A DNA stretch of 59,717 nt from Ascoidea tarda (nom. inval.) (lineage: Eukaryota; Ascomycota; Saccharomycetes; Ascoideales; Ascoideaceae), in the NCBI GenBank assembly GCA_030560485.1, contig JAKTTS010000027.1, positions 1 through 59,717 on the forward strand. Reading direction: 5' to 3'. A model generated the notes under the pieces. That model was not told the DNA's origin. It made no database searches and saw only the letters and a list, made by a program, of their open reading frames with translations. Shown here piece by piece: positions 51,070 through 59,717 of the stretch. The translations under genes and the position numbers were made by a program. Position 1 is the first letter of the stretch. Every line of letters starts with the position of its first letter.

Positions 51070-52578
51070 ATGGCAAAAAAGAGGGACGAGGAGTTTTTGA
51101 AGAAGTTTGAGAATCTTGAGAACTTCGACAGGCCTGACTTGAACTTGTTGATTCTCAACTATCTTGTCACCGAGGGGTATCAAGAAACCTCTATGAATTT
51201 TGCCAAAGAGATTGGGTTGAACATCCAAGGTATAGAAGAGTTGAACATCAATAGAAACGACGATATCAACCTCAAGAACAAGAAGAAAGATAGCGGCAAA
51301 CAGAAGGAGAATGCTGTGCACGACATCGATATGGATGCTTTTGCTGATCAAGACTCCACCTCTGAAAAGGAAGCAATCCGAAAAGCGTATGCAGTAGCTG
51401 AGTTTGACGACCATAGAATCAACCAGTTCAACAATTCAACCATAATCAATGGGTTGCATTCAATCAAGCAAAGAAACGAAATCAAGAAAATGATTGGAAG
51501 AGGCGAAATTGAGGGTATCATAGACAAGTTGAATGATTACTATCCATTTTTGCTTGAAAATAACGACTTTCTATATTTCAAAATACTACTATTGAGTCTA
51601 ATTGAATCAATTAAAAAATTCAATAAAGAAAGAGAAATAATGATTAAAAACGAAACGAATTCTATTCCTTTTTCAAGCCAATTGAATAAAAATATAAATA
51701 AAAGAAAGCACAGAAAGTCCTCAACTTCGATAAATTTTACATCCTCAAATTTAATTAGATATAACTTGATGGCTGATGCATCAAATCCATCAAATTCTTC
51801 CAAGGTGATTGAATTTGAAAGGAAATTTTACGAAAAGACCATCAGGTTTATTAGAAACAAGATATTTCCCAATGCAATAAAAACCCCAGTTTTTATGGAG
51901 GAATTAGAGTTGGCGCTATGCTTGTTACTATTTGATACAAATAATACTGAAAAAACTGATAAATCTCTAGATGGCAATAGCTCCATAGTGATTGAAGAGG
52001 ATAATCAAAATTTCCTACCCATACAATTGAGTCATCTCAGTGACAACCATGATTTGAAACATGAAGTATTTGATTTAATAAATAACTCTATATTGACATA
52101 TTCTACAAATAAATTCAAAATGTCTGACGAAATGATCGGTAATTATACTATCAGTTCAAATCAAAGTCAAAATAAAGGATCTAATTCAACGGATAATATG
52201 AATAGTAATATGGATATGTTTATGACTTCTGATTTTGATTTTGATTTTGATTCTTTTAATACAAATAAAAATAAATATACGAGAGAGGAATTTTTTGATG
52301 ATGATGATGACGAAATGAATTTAGACAAAAAACCTGATGGTGAAAAGAAATCCAAATATCACAGATCAAATAATTCAAATAATTTGGATAATTTTGGATC
52401 ACTAAATTCAGATAAAAAGAGTGAATTACCAAAACATGGGGAAACAAATTTCACTGTAAATTCAAAATTTAGACAGCTAATAAATCTTTGGCTTTATAGT
52501 GAACAGGTTTTGACTGAAAATAATATCGAATTTCCAAGATTAGATTTAGGAGAGTTAATGGACTATGATAAGGAATAG
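51070..52578 (+). CDS. GID8: GID/CTLH ubiquitin ligase subunit Gid8
   Basis: 502 residues; S. cerevisiae Gid8 has 455. It is a scaffold subunit of the GID E3 ligase that degrades gluconeogenic enzymes when glucose returns. A LisH motif lies at about residues 18-48 (DLNLLILNYLVTEGYQETSM). A CTLH domain starts near 115 (IINGLHSIKQRNEIKKMIGRGEIEGIIDKL, broken here for length), and the CRA region follows, interrupted by Ser/Asn- and Asp-rich insertions. The last block (FRQLINLWLYSEQVL) is typical. The start ATG at 51070 fits the family; there is no obvious TATA. Confidence 0.9.
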   Translation: MAKKRDEEFLKKFENLENFDRPDLNLLILNYLVTEGYQETSMNFAKEIGLNIQGIEELNINRNDDINLKNKKKDSGKQKENAVHDIDMDAFADQDSTSEKEAIRKAYAVAEFDDHRINQFNNSTIINGLHSIKQRNEIKKMIGRGEIEGIIDKLNDYYPFLLENNDFLYFKILLLSLIESIKKFNKEREIMIKNETNSIPFSSQLNKNINKRKHRKSSTSINFTSSNLIRYNLMADASNPSNSSKVIEFERKFYEKTIRFIRNKIFPNAIKTPVFMEELELALCLLLFDTNNTEKTDKSLDGNSSIVIEEDNQNFLPIQLSHLSDNHDLKHEVFDLINNSILTYSTNKFKMSDEMIGNYTISSNQSQNKGSNSTDNMNSNMDMFMTSDFDFDFDSFNTNKNKYTREEFFDDDDDEMNLDKKPDGEKKSKYHRSNNSNNLDNFGSLNSDKKSELPKHGETNFTVNSKFRQLINLWLYSEQVLTENNIEFPRLDLGELMDYDKE

Positions 52579-52784
52579 TTATTTTCACTTTGTATCTATA
52601 TCTATATCTATATCTATGTATTTTTCTCTACTATTTTTCATTTTTTTTTATTTTTTTTTTATTTATTTTTGTTTTTGTTTTTGTTTTTGTTTTTTTTTTT
52701 GTTTTTATTGTGTTTATTTTGGCAAATTATAATGGATGCTTTTTTATTTGTCCATTAATTTTTATTGAATAAATACTTTTTAAA

Positions 52785-54841
52785 TTACCTGCAAATATAA
52801 TTATCGGTTGTTGTAATGTACTTGACACCCTTGTATGGCTTGATATTTTCTCCCAATCCTCTGGCATTTAATATTTTAAGAGACTCGACCTTGACACCAC
52901 TAGGTATACAACCTTTATAACTATAACTTGCTGAAATAAAAGTCGGAAATAACGGCTTCTCCATTTTATTTATACTGTTCGATTTAGAAAAATCACTGGC
53001 TGTATCGTTTGCTGGATAGTCAGTATATTCAACAAAACCATCATGATTATTTTCAAATTGATTACCATCATTTGAGATAATTGTGCCTCTAAATATTGGA
53101 TTTATTCCGGGAATCAAAGATTTATCAAAGACCCATTCATTCTTTCCATTTGAACTAAATTGAAAATCACCTTGAGATAATCTTATAATTTTGATGCTAG
53201 AAATTTTCGATTTGATTAATTCACAATCAATATTGATTTTAAAATTATCAATGGATCGAACTGTTTTGAATTTATTGATGAAAACTTTGATCTCAAATTC
53301 ATTTGAATTTAAACCCAAGCCAGTCTTGTAATCAATGTTAATTAAACCAATATTTTTCGAATAATGTTGATTTGGGTTGTTTAATAAATCAATCTCATAA
53401 TTCATTAAGATTGATTTACCATCGGGAGGAATGAATGATAATATTCCAGGACGTTGCAACCAATTTTGAATATTAATGCATGGGTGAAAACTTGGTAAAA
53501 TGTTGTCAAAATCATGACCATTTAAATTTAAAACCATTTGTAAATCAGGGATACCAGATAAATGACAAGTTAATTGAATTTGGCCTTGAATTGTGGCCAT
53601 TAAAGGCTTTGAAGCGTTGAAATTGTCATAATCATTTAAAGTTGAATTATAAAAAGCTGAGGAGCCATTAAAATTGGTGACTGTTTTTTTATTTTTCTTT
53701 TTACTTGGAGCAGACATTAGAATGTCAATTGATTCAATGATATCAACAAATAGTTCATTATTAGTGTATTTAACATTTTGTCTTCTCCATGGAATAGTTG
53801 ATTCGAAGTTTTTGCTTGAAAAGCTTTTAACATTTGAATTGTAAGGAGCTGTTGTTGTTACTTTTGAGATTTGAGAAGTAGTTGAAGAAATGAATTTGCT
53901 CAACAAGCCTTCTAATTGAACTATATCTCTTAATTGATTCAAATCGGTTATGAAGGGGAAACCATCTTGGATCATTTCGTTGATTAAAAGACATAAGATA
54001 TCATAGTTAGCTTCTAATTTTAAAGGGTTTAAAGGTTTACCGAAATAGTTCTCCATTATTTCAATTAATCTTTTGAAGAAGACGAAAGGTAATAAAGGAT
54101 TGGGAGAATTGTAATTTTTGATTTGTAAATGGTCTTTATTCTTTTTTTTTGAATTTTTCTTTATGGATTTTGCATCGTTATAATCATAATTGGTAACAGA
54201 AGTGTTGCTTCCAATGTCTGTTTCGTCATATTCTTGATATTGTTGATTGGAATTATTAACACTTTTTTTGTCATTATGTTTTCCATTTGGGTTTTCTGCT
54301 TGATATTCATAAACATCATCATCATCATCATCATCATCTTCTTCTTCTTCTTCTTCTTCTTCTTCTTCTTCTTCTTCTTCTTCTTCTTCTTCTTCTTCTT
54401 CTTCATCGTCATCTTCATCTTCATCTGAATCAGTTTCACTTTGACTTTCAAAATCGCTTTCGGCACTATTATTTTTAAAATAGAAATCATTGGTTATTTT
54501 TGATTGACAAACCAAGTAAAAAACTAGATTCTTTTCAGTATGATGACATATCACCAAATCGTCAGTCAAGTTAACAAATGGATCAATCATTTGATTGACC
54601 AAGGATAAACTTGAAATATCATAGGATTCTGATTCAGATAAATAGGTGTTTCTAATGTTATTTATTTTGGTTATAAGAGAAGTAAAGTACGATATATTTG
54701 TTGACACAGGATAGTCAAACACAAGATTACTTGTTGAGCTATAGGTTAGTACCAGCAAATAGGATTGGTTGCGATCGAAAACAGGAGAAACAAAACATAC
54801 TCTTTGTCGTCTGTGATATAGATTGCCTTGATCAAATTCAT
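52785..54841 (-). CDS. APM3: AP-3 complex mu subunit Apm3 (two exons)
   Basis: Exon 1 is 54841-54801 and exon 2 is 54738-52785 on the minus strand, giving 664 residues. Apm3 binds Tyr-based sorting signals in AP-3, which carries cargo from the Golgi to the vacuole. Exon 1 encodes MNLIKAIYITDDK, joining to D-STSNLVFDYPVS, a normal longin-like mu N-terminus. The unspliced frame would start with a basic sequence unlike any mu subunit. After the longin half come a poly-Glu/Asp tract (over 30 residues), FPFITDLNQLRDIV, IPWRRQNVKYTNNELFVDII, and the C-terminal mu-homology domain (QIQLTCHLSGIPDLQMVLN, SFIPPDGKSILMNYEI). It is convergent with GID8, about 200 bp apart. Confidence 0.92.
54320..54420 (-). 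repeat. poly-Glu/Asp trinucleotide repeat in APM3
   Basis: About 20 CTT/TTC triplets on the plus strand flanked by CAT runs encode Glu and Asp tracts in the linker between the longin and mu-homology domains. Confidence 0.92.
54739..54800 (-). other. APM3 spliceosomal intron (62 nt)
   Basis: Donor GTATGT (54800-54795), perfect branch site TACTAAC (54751-54745) and acceptor CTATAG (54744-54739). The branch-to-acceptor distance is only a few bases, unusually short. Splicing joins phase 2 to phase 2 and restores the mu longin N-terminus. Confidence 0.9.
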
Positions 54842-55258
54842 TTCTTCTGCGAGTCTTCAATTCTGTTAATCAGTTTTATGTGATTCCAACGACTTCAAGT
54901 CTGGCACTTTTTGATACAACGTCGGTTTGAATTGGCCGCTTATTTGCAGTTCAAACCCAATCTCTTCTTTCTTTCCACTCCGACTCACTTTCCTCACAGC
55001 TCACACAGCAAATGTTGCACAGACTGCACAGCATCAAGATCACAGTAGTGATTTGATTCAATTGCCTCAATTTCTAGGGATGTGCTGCTCTTGCTGGACT
55101 TTTTTTGTTTCATAAACAACACCTGTTACGACCAGCCCGCCAGCCAAAGTTAGGTGCACAGCACATAGAGAACACAGCACAGCTCAGATCACCAAACATG
55201 CTTATTTCTCGCTCAAGACCTAGAGAGCAAAAAAAACTGCTACCAGGCTTTGTGCTGG

Positions 55259-55316
55259 TGCTGTTTCTGCTGTTTCTGCTGTTTTTGCTGTTTTTGCTGT
55301 TTTTGCTGTTTCTGCT
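55259..55316 (+). repeat. TGCTGTTTC/T 9-bp tandem repeat
   Basis: Six copies of a 9-bp unit with T/C variation at one position, in the upstream region of the kelch gene. Confidence 0.92.
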
Positions 55317-55424
55317 ATACAAAAGCACATCCACAGCGGTGGTATTTTAATGCGCATTTGTGAACCTCAACATGCATATGCCATAAAGTTAGGCTTTTTG
55401 GAGATTTTTTGGTTTGCGATGGAA

Positions 55425-55432
55425 TATAAATA
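55425..55432 (+). promoter_or_regulatory. TATA box of the kelch gene
   Basis: TATAAATA lies 81 bp before the ATG at 55506. This favours 55506 over the in-frame ATGs at 55350 and 55419 as the real start. Confidence 0.5.
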
Positions 55433-55505
55433 CACTGTTTTCCCCAGAGATCTGCTTTTGATCTTCTTGTATCATGTTTATTCAGTTGGTTTTTTGACTT
55501 CCTCA

Positions 55506-58500
55506 ATGCCTCTAGCTTCTTCAACACCTGATGCTATCCCAGAGGTCTCCATTACTCAAGATGATTACGTTTTCTACAAAAAGTTCTTCAATCCACCATT
55601 TTTATTGGTATTATACAAAAACTTATTAAATCAAGGTATGATTGCGTCAAGTAATCAGGGGGAGGATATTGAATTCAAGAAAAAGAGTTTTGATTTCATA
55701 CTAAGTGAGACTTCGAATCCTGCATTTACTACCGATGAAATCACTAAAAATAGCAAAGCGTTTCGACATTATTTCAGTAAGATTGGTATAAATAATAGCA
55801 ACAATAACAATAATTTTGAGTCGGTTTCTTATATCTTGAATCATATGCCATGGTTCCCGATTGTCAAGTTTCCGTTTTTTCTTGATGGTTTATTAGTCGA
55901 AGATAACAATGTCGCTTTGGATGATGGGTCATCTAACTTTCCCTTATCTTCGAAATTCAGTTTAGAATTGAAAGAAAATTACAAGGATAATAAGTTTTCT
56001 AATAAAGATTATGAAAAAATTCACAATTATAGTATCTCTCCATCTTTAGATCCCAAACAAGATGCCAAGTTCAATGAAAACCAAAGCCAATATAAAACCC
56101 AAAATCAAAATCACACTTCAAGTAATTCCAATAATAAAAACCCCAAGAATAAGAATGAAAAAGATTTGCTAGAATTTTTAAATAATTACCTTTACTTTCC
56201 TGTAGTATTTTCCAAAAATGCTTTACCCTCTTTTTGTTACCATTCATGTATTTATATAGACAAGCAAATTTATATTTTTGGTGGTTTAGTTTCAAAAATA
56301 TCAGACAACAATTTTTATTCAAACACAGCTTTACAGGATAAATCAAGTTTTGTTTATAACAAAATTTATGCAGATTCAATGAACTTAGAAGTCATTTCAG
56401 ACTATGATTTGCCGATTCCTTTGAATCCAAATACTATTTTTAGTCCATACATGCAACCAAATGATCAGTTGTATATAATCAATTCCTCAACTTATGCTGT
56501 TCAAAAACCAGAACTTCATGGCGATATCCCCCCTTCTTTAATCTGTTGCTCAACTTGTCAAATTTCAAGCAGGTATATTTTTTATTTTGGTGGCTTTACA
56601 ATTAAATCAGAATATTATAAAAAAAAATCTCCCAAATCAAAACAAATCATTAAAAAATCAATTGTCCTTAATCCAAATGGCTGGGTTTTTGATCTATTAA
56701 TTAATAAATTCACAAAAATCACTGTAAAAGTTGACCCAACTTATATTCCGGCAATCAATTCAACTGTTACTAACATTGCAAGATTTGGTCATGGTTTGTC
56801 TTGTCTTCAAGTTCAAAATCTAAACCGTATGCCTAATGACAGCTCAATGTTTATTAATAAAAAAGTTCCAATAAAAAATAAATTCAATCAAAGTAGTACA
56901 TCACTTAACTTTGAGAAATCTTCAATTCCAGTGTATGTCAATGGTGGTTATACTTTGACCCATCCTTTAAATCCTTCCTCAATTTATCATAATTCTTATA
57001 AATTTACACCATTGCAAGATTTTTGGAGAATAGATTTGATTATAAACAAAATTGGTGTGGATGAAACTTTAACATTTTTTGATGAGTCAATTGCTATTCC
57101 TATAGTTCAATTACAAGACACCACTGATATCCCTCCTCCAAGAGCCTTCCATGTTTGTTCCTTAGTTCCTAGTAAATTCTTTCCATCAAAGACTAAATTG
57201 CAAATTGATGATTTTACTTTAAATAAGAATCTGGATTCAACAAATAACAGCTTCAATAATAGCAAAAGCAATATCAATTCATTTTATGCACAGGTTCCAA
57301 AAAGGACAACAACTGTATCTTTTGCAGATTCGCCAAATACCAAATCTTTAAAACCTGCATTTTCTCTCAGGTCTGGAATCCCTATGGACGTTGCAACACC
57401 AATAAGAACTCCTACTCCAATCAAAACCCCAATTGCTATGAGCTTCAACACTTTAATAAACCCTAACACCCCACCAATTGCATCAGCACCAGATAGAGGC
57501 ACAGCTTCGTTTTTACCTCAAGCGCCTATAAAGCCTGCAAATAGTTTTAGCTTTTCAAATTTGAGTGGAGCAGTAACTCTAAGAGGTGAACAAGATGTTA
57601 CAATAATACAACCAAATCCTATTTCTTCTTCGCTATCCTTTTCCAGATTGCATGATTTATCCTTAATTCTTCATGGTGGCACTGATAATCATCAAATATT
57701 TGGTGATTGTTGGGCTTTCAATTTTGATTCAAGAAAATGGATTAAAGTTAATACATATGCTAAAACCAAAGATCCAACGCCAGATGAGAATTACAAAATT
57801 GATGTTAAAAAAGTTGGGCATAATGCATTTTTTTTATCACATTATTACATTATTCTTTCTGGAGGTATTCAACTTGATTTTAAAGATGAGCTTTTACAAA
57901 ATAAAAAAATTGAAAAGTTAAAAATATTGAATCACTTTTTAGAAAATGGATCCTGGCCAGTGGAAAGCATGGAATCACCAAAAATTTTTAGCTCTGATAA
58001 ACCTGACTTATCTGACCCAATAACTTTTCGAGATTATATGGAGAACAAATTGAAATGCAAGGACAAGAGCCGGAATTTAACAAATAATAGGATCTTAATA
58101 TTAGATTTAAAAACCAAAGAATGGATATTTATGAATTATTTGAATACTTTTACTGGTGATGAAGAACTTAAAAAGAAGCTTTTTGGTAAAGATAATTTTG
58201 AATTTGCTAGAAAATCTGAAAGGCTTAGCAGATCAATATATCGGCAAAAAAAATTTTCAATCGATCTTATTGATGAGTATCTTAATGAAAATAATAATAA
58301 TAGTTTTGCATCAGCATATGATTTTGATTTGAATAAATCACAATCCAAACTAAATTATAACTTCAATCCTATTTCTAATCCTATTTCTAATCCTATTTCC
58401 AGCTCTAGAGATAATTCCAAACCAAATTCTATTAATTTCAACACTAAATCATTTTTAAAACGTAACTCTAAAGGTGACTCCTTTGATGATTTAGATGTTA

Positions 58501-58967
58501 GATCAATTGACAGTTCCAATGATGGTTTAGTTACAGCGTGCTCTTCATTGCCGAGACTTGAATCTATTCAGTTAGATAATCTTTCTATTGAGAATAAGAA
58601 AGAGCGATTGAATAATAATTCAGCTTTACAAGACAAAATTGTGCCTCAAGCATCAGCAGTTGGATCTGGAATAGTGTTTTGCGGAAATCATTTTATAATA
58701 GTCGGAGGAGTTGTTTCATTTCACAACTTGGTTTCTACAAGCAGATGTTTGAAATCAAGTATAAAGGATGTTGAGCGAGCGATTCAAGACATAAGAACAA
58801 TAATTCAAAATAAAAGATATAAAAACAATTATCAAAAGGCGGAACAAATCGATAGAAAAATGATAAGACAAATAATTCAGAAGTCGAAGCAAAATGATCA
58901 ATATTACACAATTCTAGGTTCGGGAGTAGCAGAAATTGATTTGCTATTTTCTGAACCAAGTCTATAA
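55506..58967 (+). CDS. kelch-repeat PKA regulator, Gpb1/Gpb2 (Krh) type
   Basis: 1153 residues from 55506; the frame is open to an ATG at 55350 (1205 residues). Gpb1 and Gpb2 bind the G-alpha Gpa2 and PKA and stabilise the Ras-GAPs Ira1/2, lowering PKA signalling. Kelch-type blades are visible: SFCYHSCIYIDKQIYIFGG, SSRYIFYFGGF, RFGHGLSCLQ with VYVNGGYTL, PPPRAFHVCSLV, LSLILHGGTDNHQIFGDCW, KVGHNAFFLSHYYIILSGG and GIVFCGNHFIIVGGVV. The run LPIPLNPNTIFSPYMQP followed by LHGDIPPSLICCSTCQIS is, from memory, specific to the Gpb family rather than Kel1/2 or Mds3. Long Ser/Asn insertions separate the blades. Only 39 bp separate its stop from the FCY1 stop. It cannot be assigned to GPB1 or GPB2 specifically. 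Confidence 0.82.
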   Translation: MPLASSTPDAIPEVSITQDDYVFYKKFFNPPFLLVLYKNLLNQGMIASSNQGEDIEFKKKSFDFILSETSNPAFTTDEITKNSKAFRHYFSKIGINNSNNNNNFESVSYILNHMPWFPIVKFPFFLDGLLVEDNNVALDDGSSNFPLSSKFSLELKENYKDNKFSNKDYEKIHNYSISPSLDPKQDAKFNENQSQYKTQNQNHTSSNSNNKNPKNKNEKDLLEFLNNYLYFPVVFSKNALPSFCYHSCIYIDKQIYIFGGLVSKISDNNFYSNTALQDKSSFVYNKIYADSMNLEVISDYDLPIPLNPNTIFSPYMQPNDQLYIINSSTYAVQKPELHGDIPPSLICCSTCQISSRYIFYFGGFTIKSEYYKKKSPKSKQIIKKSIVLNPNGWVFDLLINKFTKITVKVDPTYIPAINSTVTNIARFGHGLSCLQVQNLNRMPNDSSMFINKKVPIKNKFNQSSTSLNFEKSSIPVYVNGGYTLTHPLNPSSIYHNSYKFTPLQDFWRIDLIINKIGVDETLTFFDESIAIPIVQLQDTTDIPPPRAFHVCSLVPSKFFPSKTKLQIDDFTLNKNLDSTNNSFNNSKSNINSFYAQVPKRTTTVSFADSPNTKSLKPAFSLRSGIPMDVATPIRTPTPIKTPIAMSFNTLINPNTPPIASAPDRGTASFLPQAPIKPANSFSFSNLSGAVTLRGEQDVTIIQPNPISSSLSFSRLHDLSLILHGGTDNHQIFGDCWAFNFDSRKWIKVNTYAKTKDPTPDENYKIDVKKVGHNAFFLSHYYIILSGGIQLDFKDELLQNKKIEKLKILNHFLENGSWPVESMESPKIFSSDKPDLSDPITFRDYMENKLKCKDKSRNLTNNRILILDLKTKEWIFMNYLNTFTGDEELKKKLFGKDNFEFARKSERLSRSIYRQKKFSIDLIDEYLNENNNNSFASAYDFDLNKSQSKLNYNFNPISNPISNPISSSRDNSKPNSINFNTKSFLKRNSKGDSFDDLDVRSIDSSNDGLVTACSSLPRLESIQLDNLSIENKKERLNNNSALQDKIVPQASAVGSGIVFCGNHFIIVGGVVSFHNLVSTSRCLKSSIKDVERAIQDIRTIIQNKRYKNNYQKAEQIDRKMIRQIIQKSKQNDQYYTILGSGVAEIDLLFSEPSL

Positions 58968-59006
58968 GGCAAAAAAAAGCACAAAATCCAGGAGAATTGT
59001 ACTTAT

Positions 59007-59612
59007 TCATTCAGCGATATCCTCATTCCAAACTTCTGGTTTCTCATCAATAAAACTTTTCATAATTTTTTTACACTTTTCATCATTTAAGTTGATCAAT
59101 TCAACATTGTGGGCCTTAACAAACGACTCAGCACCTACGAAGTTTTCATTTTCACCAATAACAACTCTTTTAATGCCATAGAATACAATTGTCCCAGAGC
59201 ACATTTGACAGGGAGACAACGTTGTGTACATTGTACATTTTTTGTAGACAGAAGCAGGTAATCTACCAGCATTTTCCAAAGTAGACATCTCGCCGTGTAA
59301 AATTGGAGAACCATTTTGAACTCTCATATTGTGGCCGGCACCATACACTGTTCCATCTTCGTGGATTAAAGCACCACCTTTTTGATTTAAAGAAGTCAGT
59401 GTTTATGAATTGCGTAAGAGAAAAATAGTTAACTAAAAAAAGACATACCAATTGGAATACCTCCCTCATCGTAACCTATTTAAACGAAGGAAATTAGATG
59501 GTTAATAATAGTGGATCAGAAAGAAGATAATGCAGATTTATCATGGAAGCCACTAACCTTTTTTTGCTTGAAGATAAGCAATTTCTAGACCCTTTTTATC
59601 ATCAAAAACCAT
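59007..59612 (-). CDS. FCY1: cytosine deaminase Fcy1 (three exons)
   Basis: Exons on the minus strand: 59612-59558, 59475-59449 and 59377-59007, giving 150 residues, the length of Candida Fca1 (150) and near Fcy1 (158). The enzyme converts cytosine to uracil and activates 5-fluorocytosine. The spliced N-terminus, MVFDDKKGLEIAYLQAKK then GYDEGGIPIGGALI, matches Candida Fca1 closely. The zinc site is intact: His55 and catalytic Glu57 in ILHGEMS, Cys84 and Cys87 in SPCQMC, spaced as His62/Glu64/Cys91/Cys94 of the yeast enzyme. The intronless frame alone (from 59348) would lack the first helix and strand. It is convergent with the kelch gene. An in-frame stretch upstream of the ATG follows a TTGTAG, so a further upstream exon outside the window cannot be excluded. 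Confidence 0.93.
59378..59448 (-). other. FCY1 intron 2 (71 nt)
   Basis: Donor GTATGT, a likely branch site CACTGAC and acceptor AAAAAG. It lies between the codons for IPIG and GALI. Confidence 0.82.
59476..59557 (-). other. FCY1 intron 1 (82 nt)
   Basis: Donor GTTAGT, branch-like TATTAAC and acceptor AAATAG. Splicing leaves exon 2 as a 27-nt microexon encoding the conserved YDEGGIPI core. Confidence 0.85.
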
Positions 59613-59717
59613 TACCAAACAACCAATGCAAAATAAAGCTACAAAAAAATGAAATATAACAAGGAAACAACAAAGAGTTGAGAAGGACTCACAACTTGAT
59701 ATCTTATCTTCAAAGTG

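Larger units (their letters stand above)
54842..55505. other. divergent promoter region APM3 / kelch gene
   Basis: Holds a 9-bp tandem repeat (TGCTGTTTC/T, 55259-55316), a 50-codon frame from the ATG at 55198 to the stop at 55348 that is mostly the translated repeat, and a TATAAATA at 55425-55432 for the kelch gene. No other gene is seen. Confidence 0.5.

Noticed and set aside
54161-54490. Frames of Lys/Met or Phe/Leu runs opposite and within the APM3 poly-Glu tract
   Set aside because: Pure translations of the trinucleotide repeat in other frames.
55198-55350. 50-codon frame before the kelch gene as a small membrane protein or regulatory uORF
   Set aside because: Mostly the translated 9-bp repeat; it lies upstream of the likely TATA box at 55425, so probably outside the mRNA.

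Overview
This is a nuclear segment of a budding yeast (Saccharomycotina). It is AT-rich, most genes are intronless, and the proteins carry many poly-Asn, poly-Asp, poly-Glu and Ser-Asn tracts. The three introns found are short, at 5' ends, with GTATGT-like donors; one has a perfect TACTAAC branch site. Two gene pairs match the Saccharomyces cerevisiae order as I recall it: SWP1-IMP1 (YMR149W-YMR150C, convergent) and SRN2-APT1 (YLR119W-YLR118C, divergent). A CTG codon in the JmjC core of the JHD2-like gene sits at a hydrophobic position, so CTG = Leu is the simplest reading. I cannot name the species.

Layout. 1-5.8 kb: a small tail-anchored protein and the Ras exchange factor CDC25. 5.8-10.3 kb: an unusual gene-poor interval in which two 220-bp inverted repeats (217/220 identical) enclose 3.2 kb of degenerate ORFs, including an out-of-frame membrane-protein gene and a leucine-rich-repeat fragment. 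10.3-19 kb: SWP1, IMP1, LUC7, SRN2, a secreted GH18 chitinase placed between SRN2 and APT1, APT1, and a 2OG-Fe dioxygenase-like gene. 19.5-26.3 kb: the exportin MSN5 and an LCAT-like hydrolase. 27.4-34.3 kb: a 2294-residue low-complexity protein with an RGG tail. 34.6-39.9 kb: GPI12 and the JmjC demethylase JHD2. 39.9-42.9 kb: a long intergenic region with one tRNA-Gly(GCC). 42.9-45.5 kb: a GPI-anchored wall protein with 33-residue tandem repeats. 46-52.6 kb: DPH1, an unknown membrane protein, MAK5 and GID8. 52.8-59.7 kb: APM3 (one intron), a Gpb1/Gpb2-type kelch protein and FCY1 (two introns).

Functionally this is mostly core eukaryotic housekeeping: N-glycosylation, GPI synthesis, splicing, ribosome biogenesis, diphthamide and vesicle traffic. 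Several nutrient-signalling genes also occur: CDC25 and the kelch protein act on Ras/cAMP/PKA, MSN5 exports regulators such as Msn2, and GID8 is part of the gluconeogenic-enzyme ubiquitin ligase. The parts most worth a second look are the inverted-repeat interval, the inserted chitinase, the small-exon gene structures and the recently expanded wall-protein repeat.
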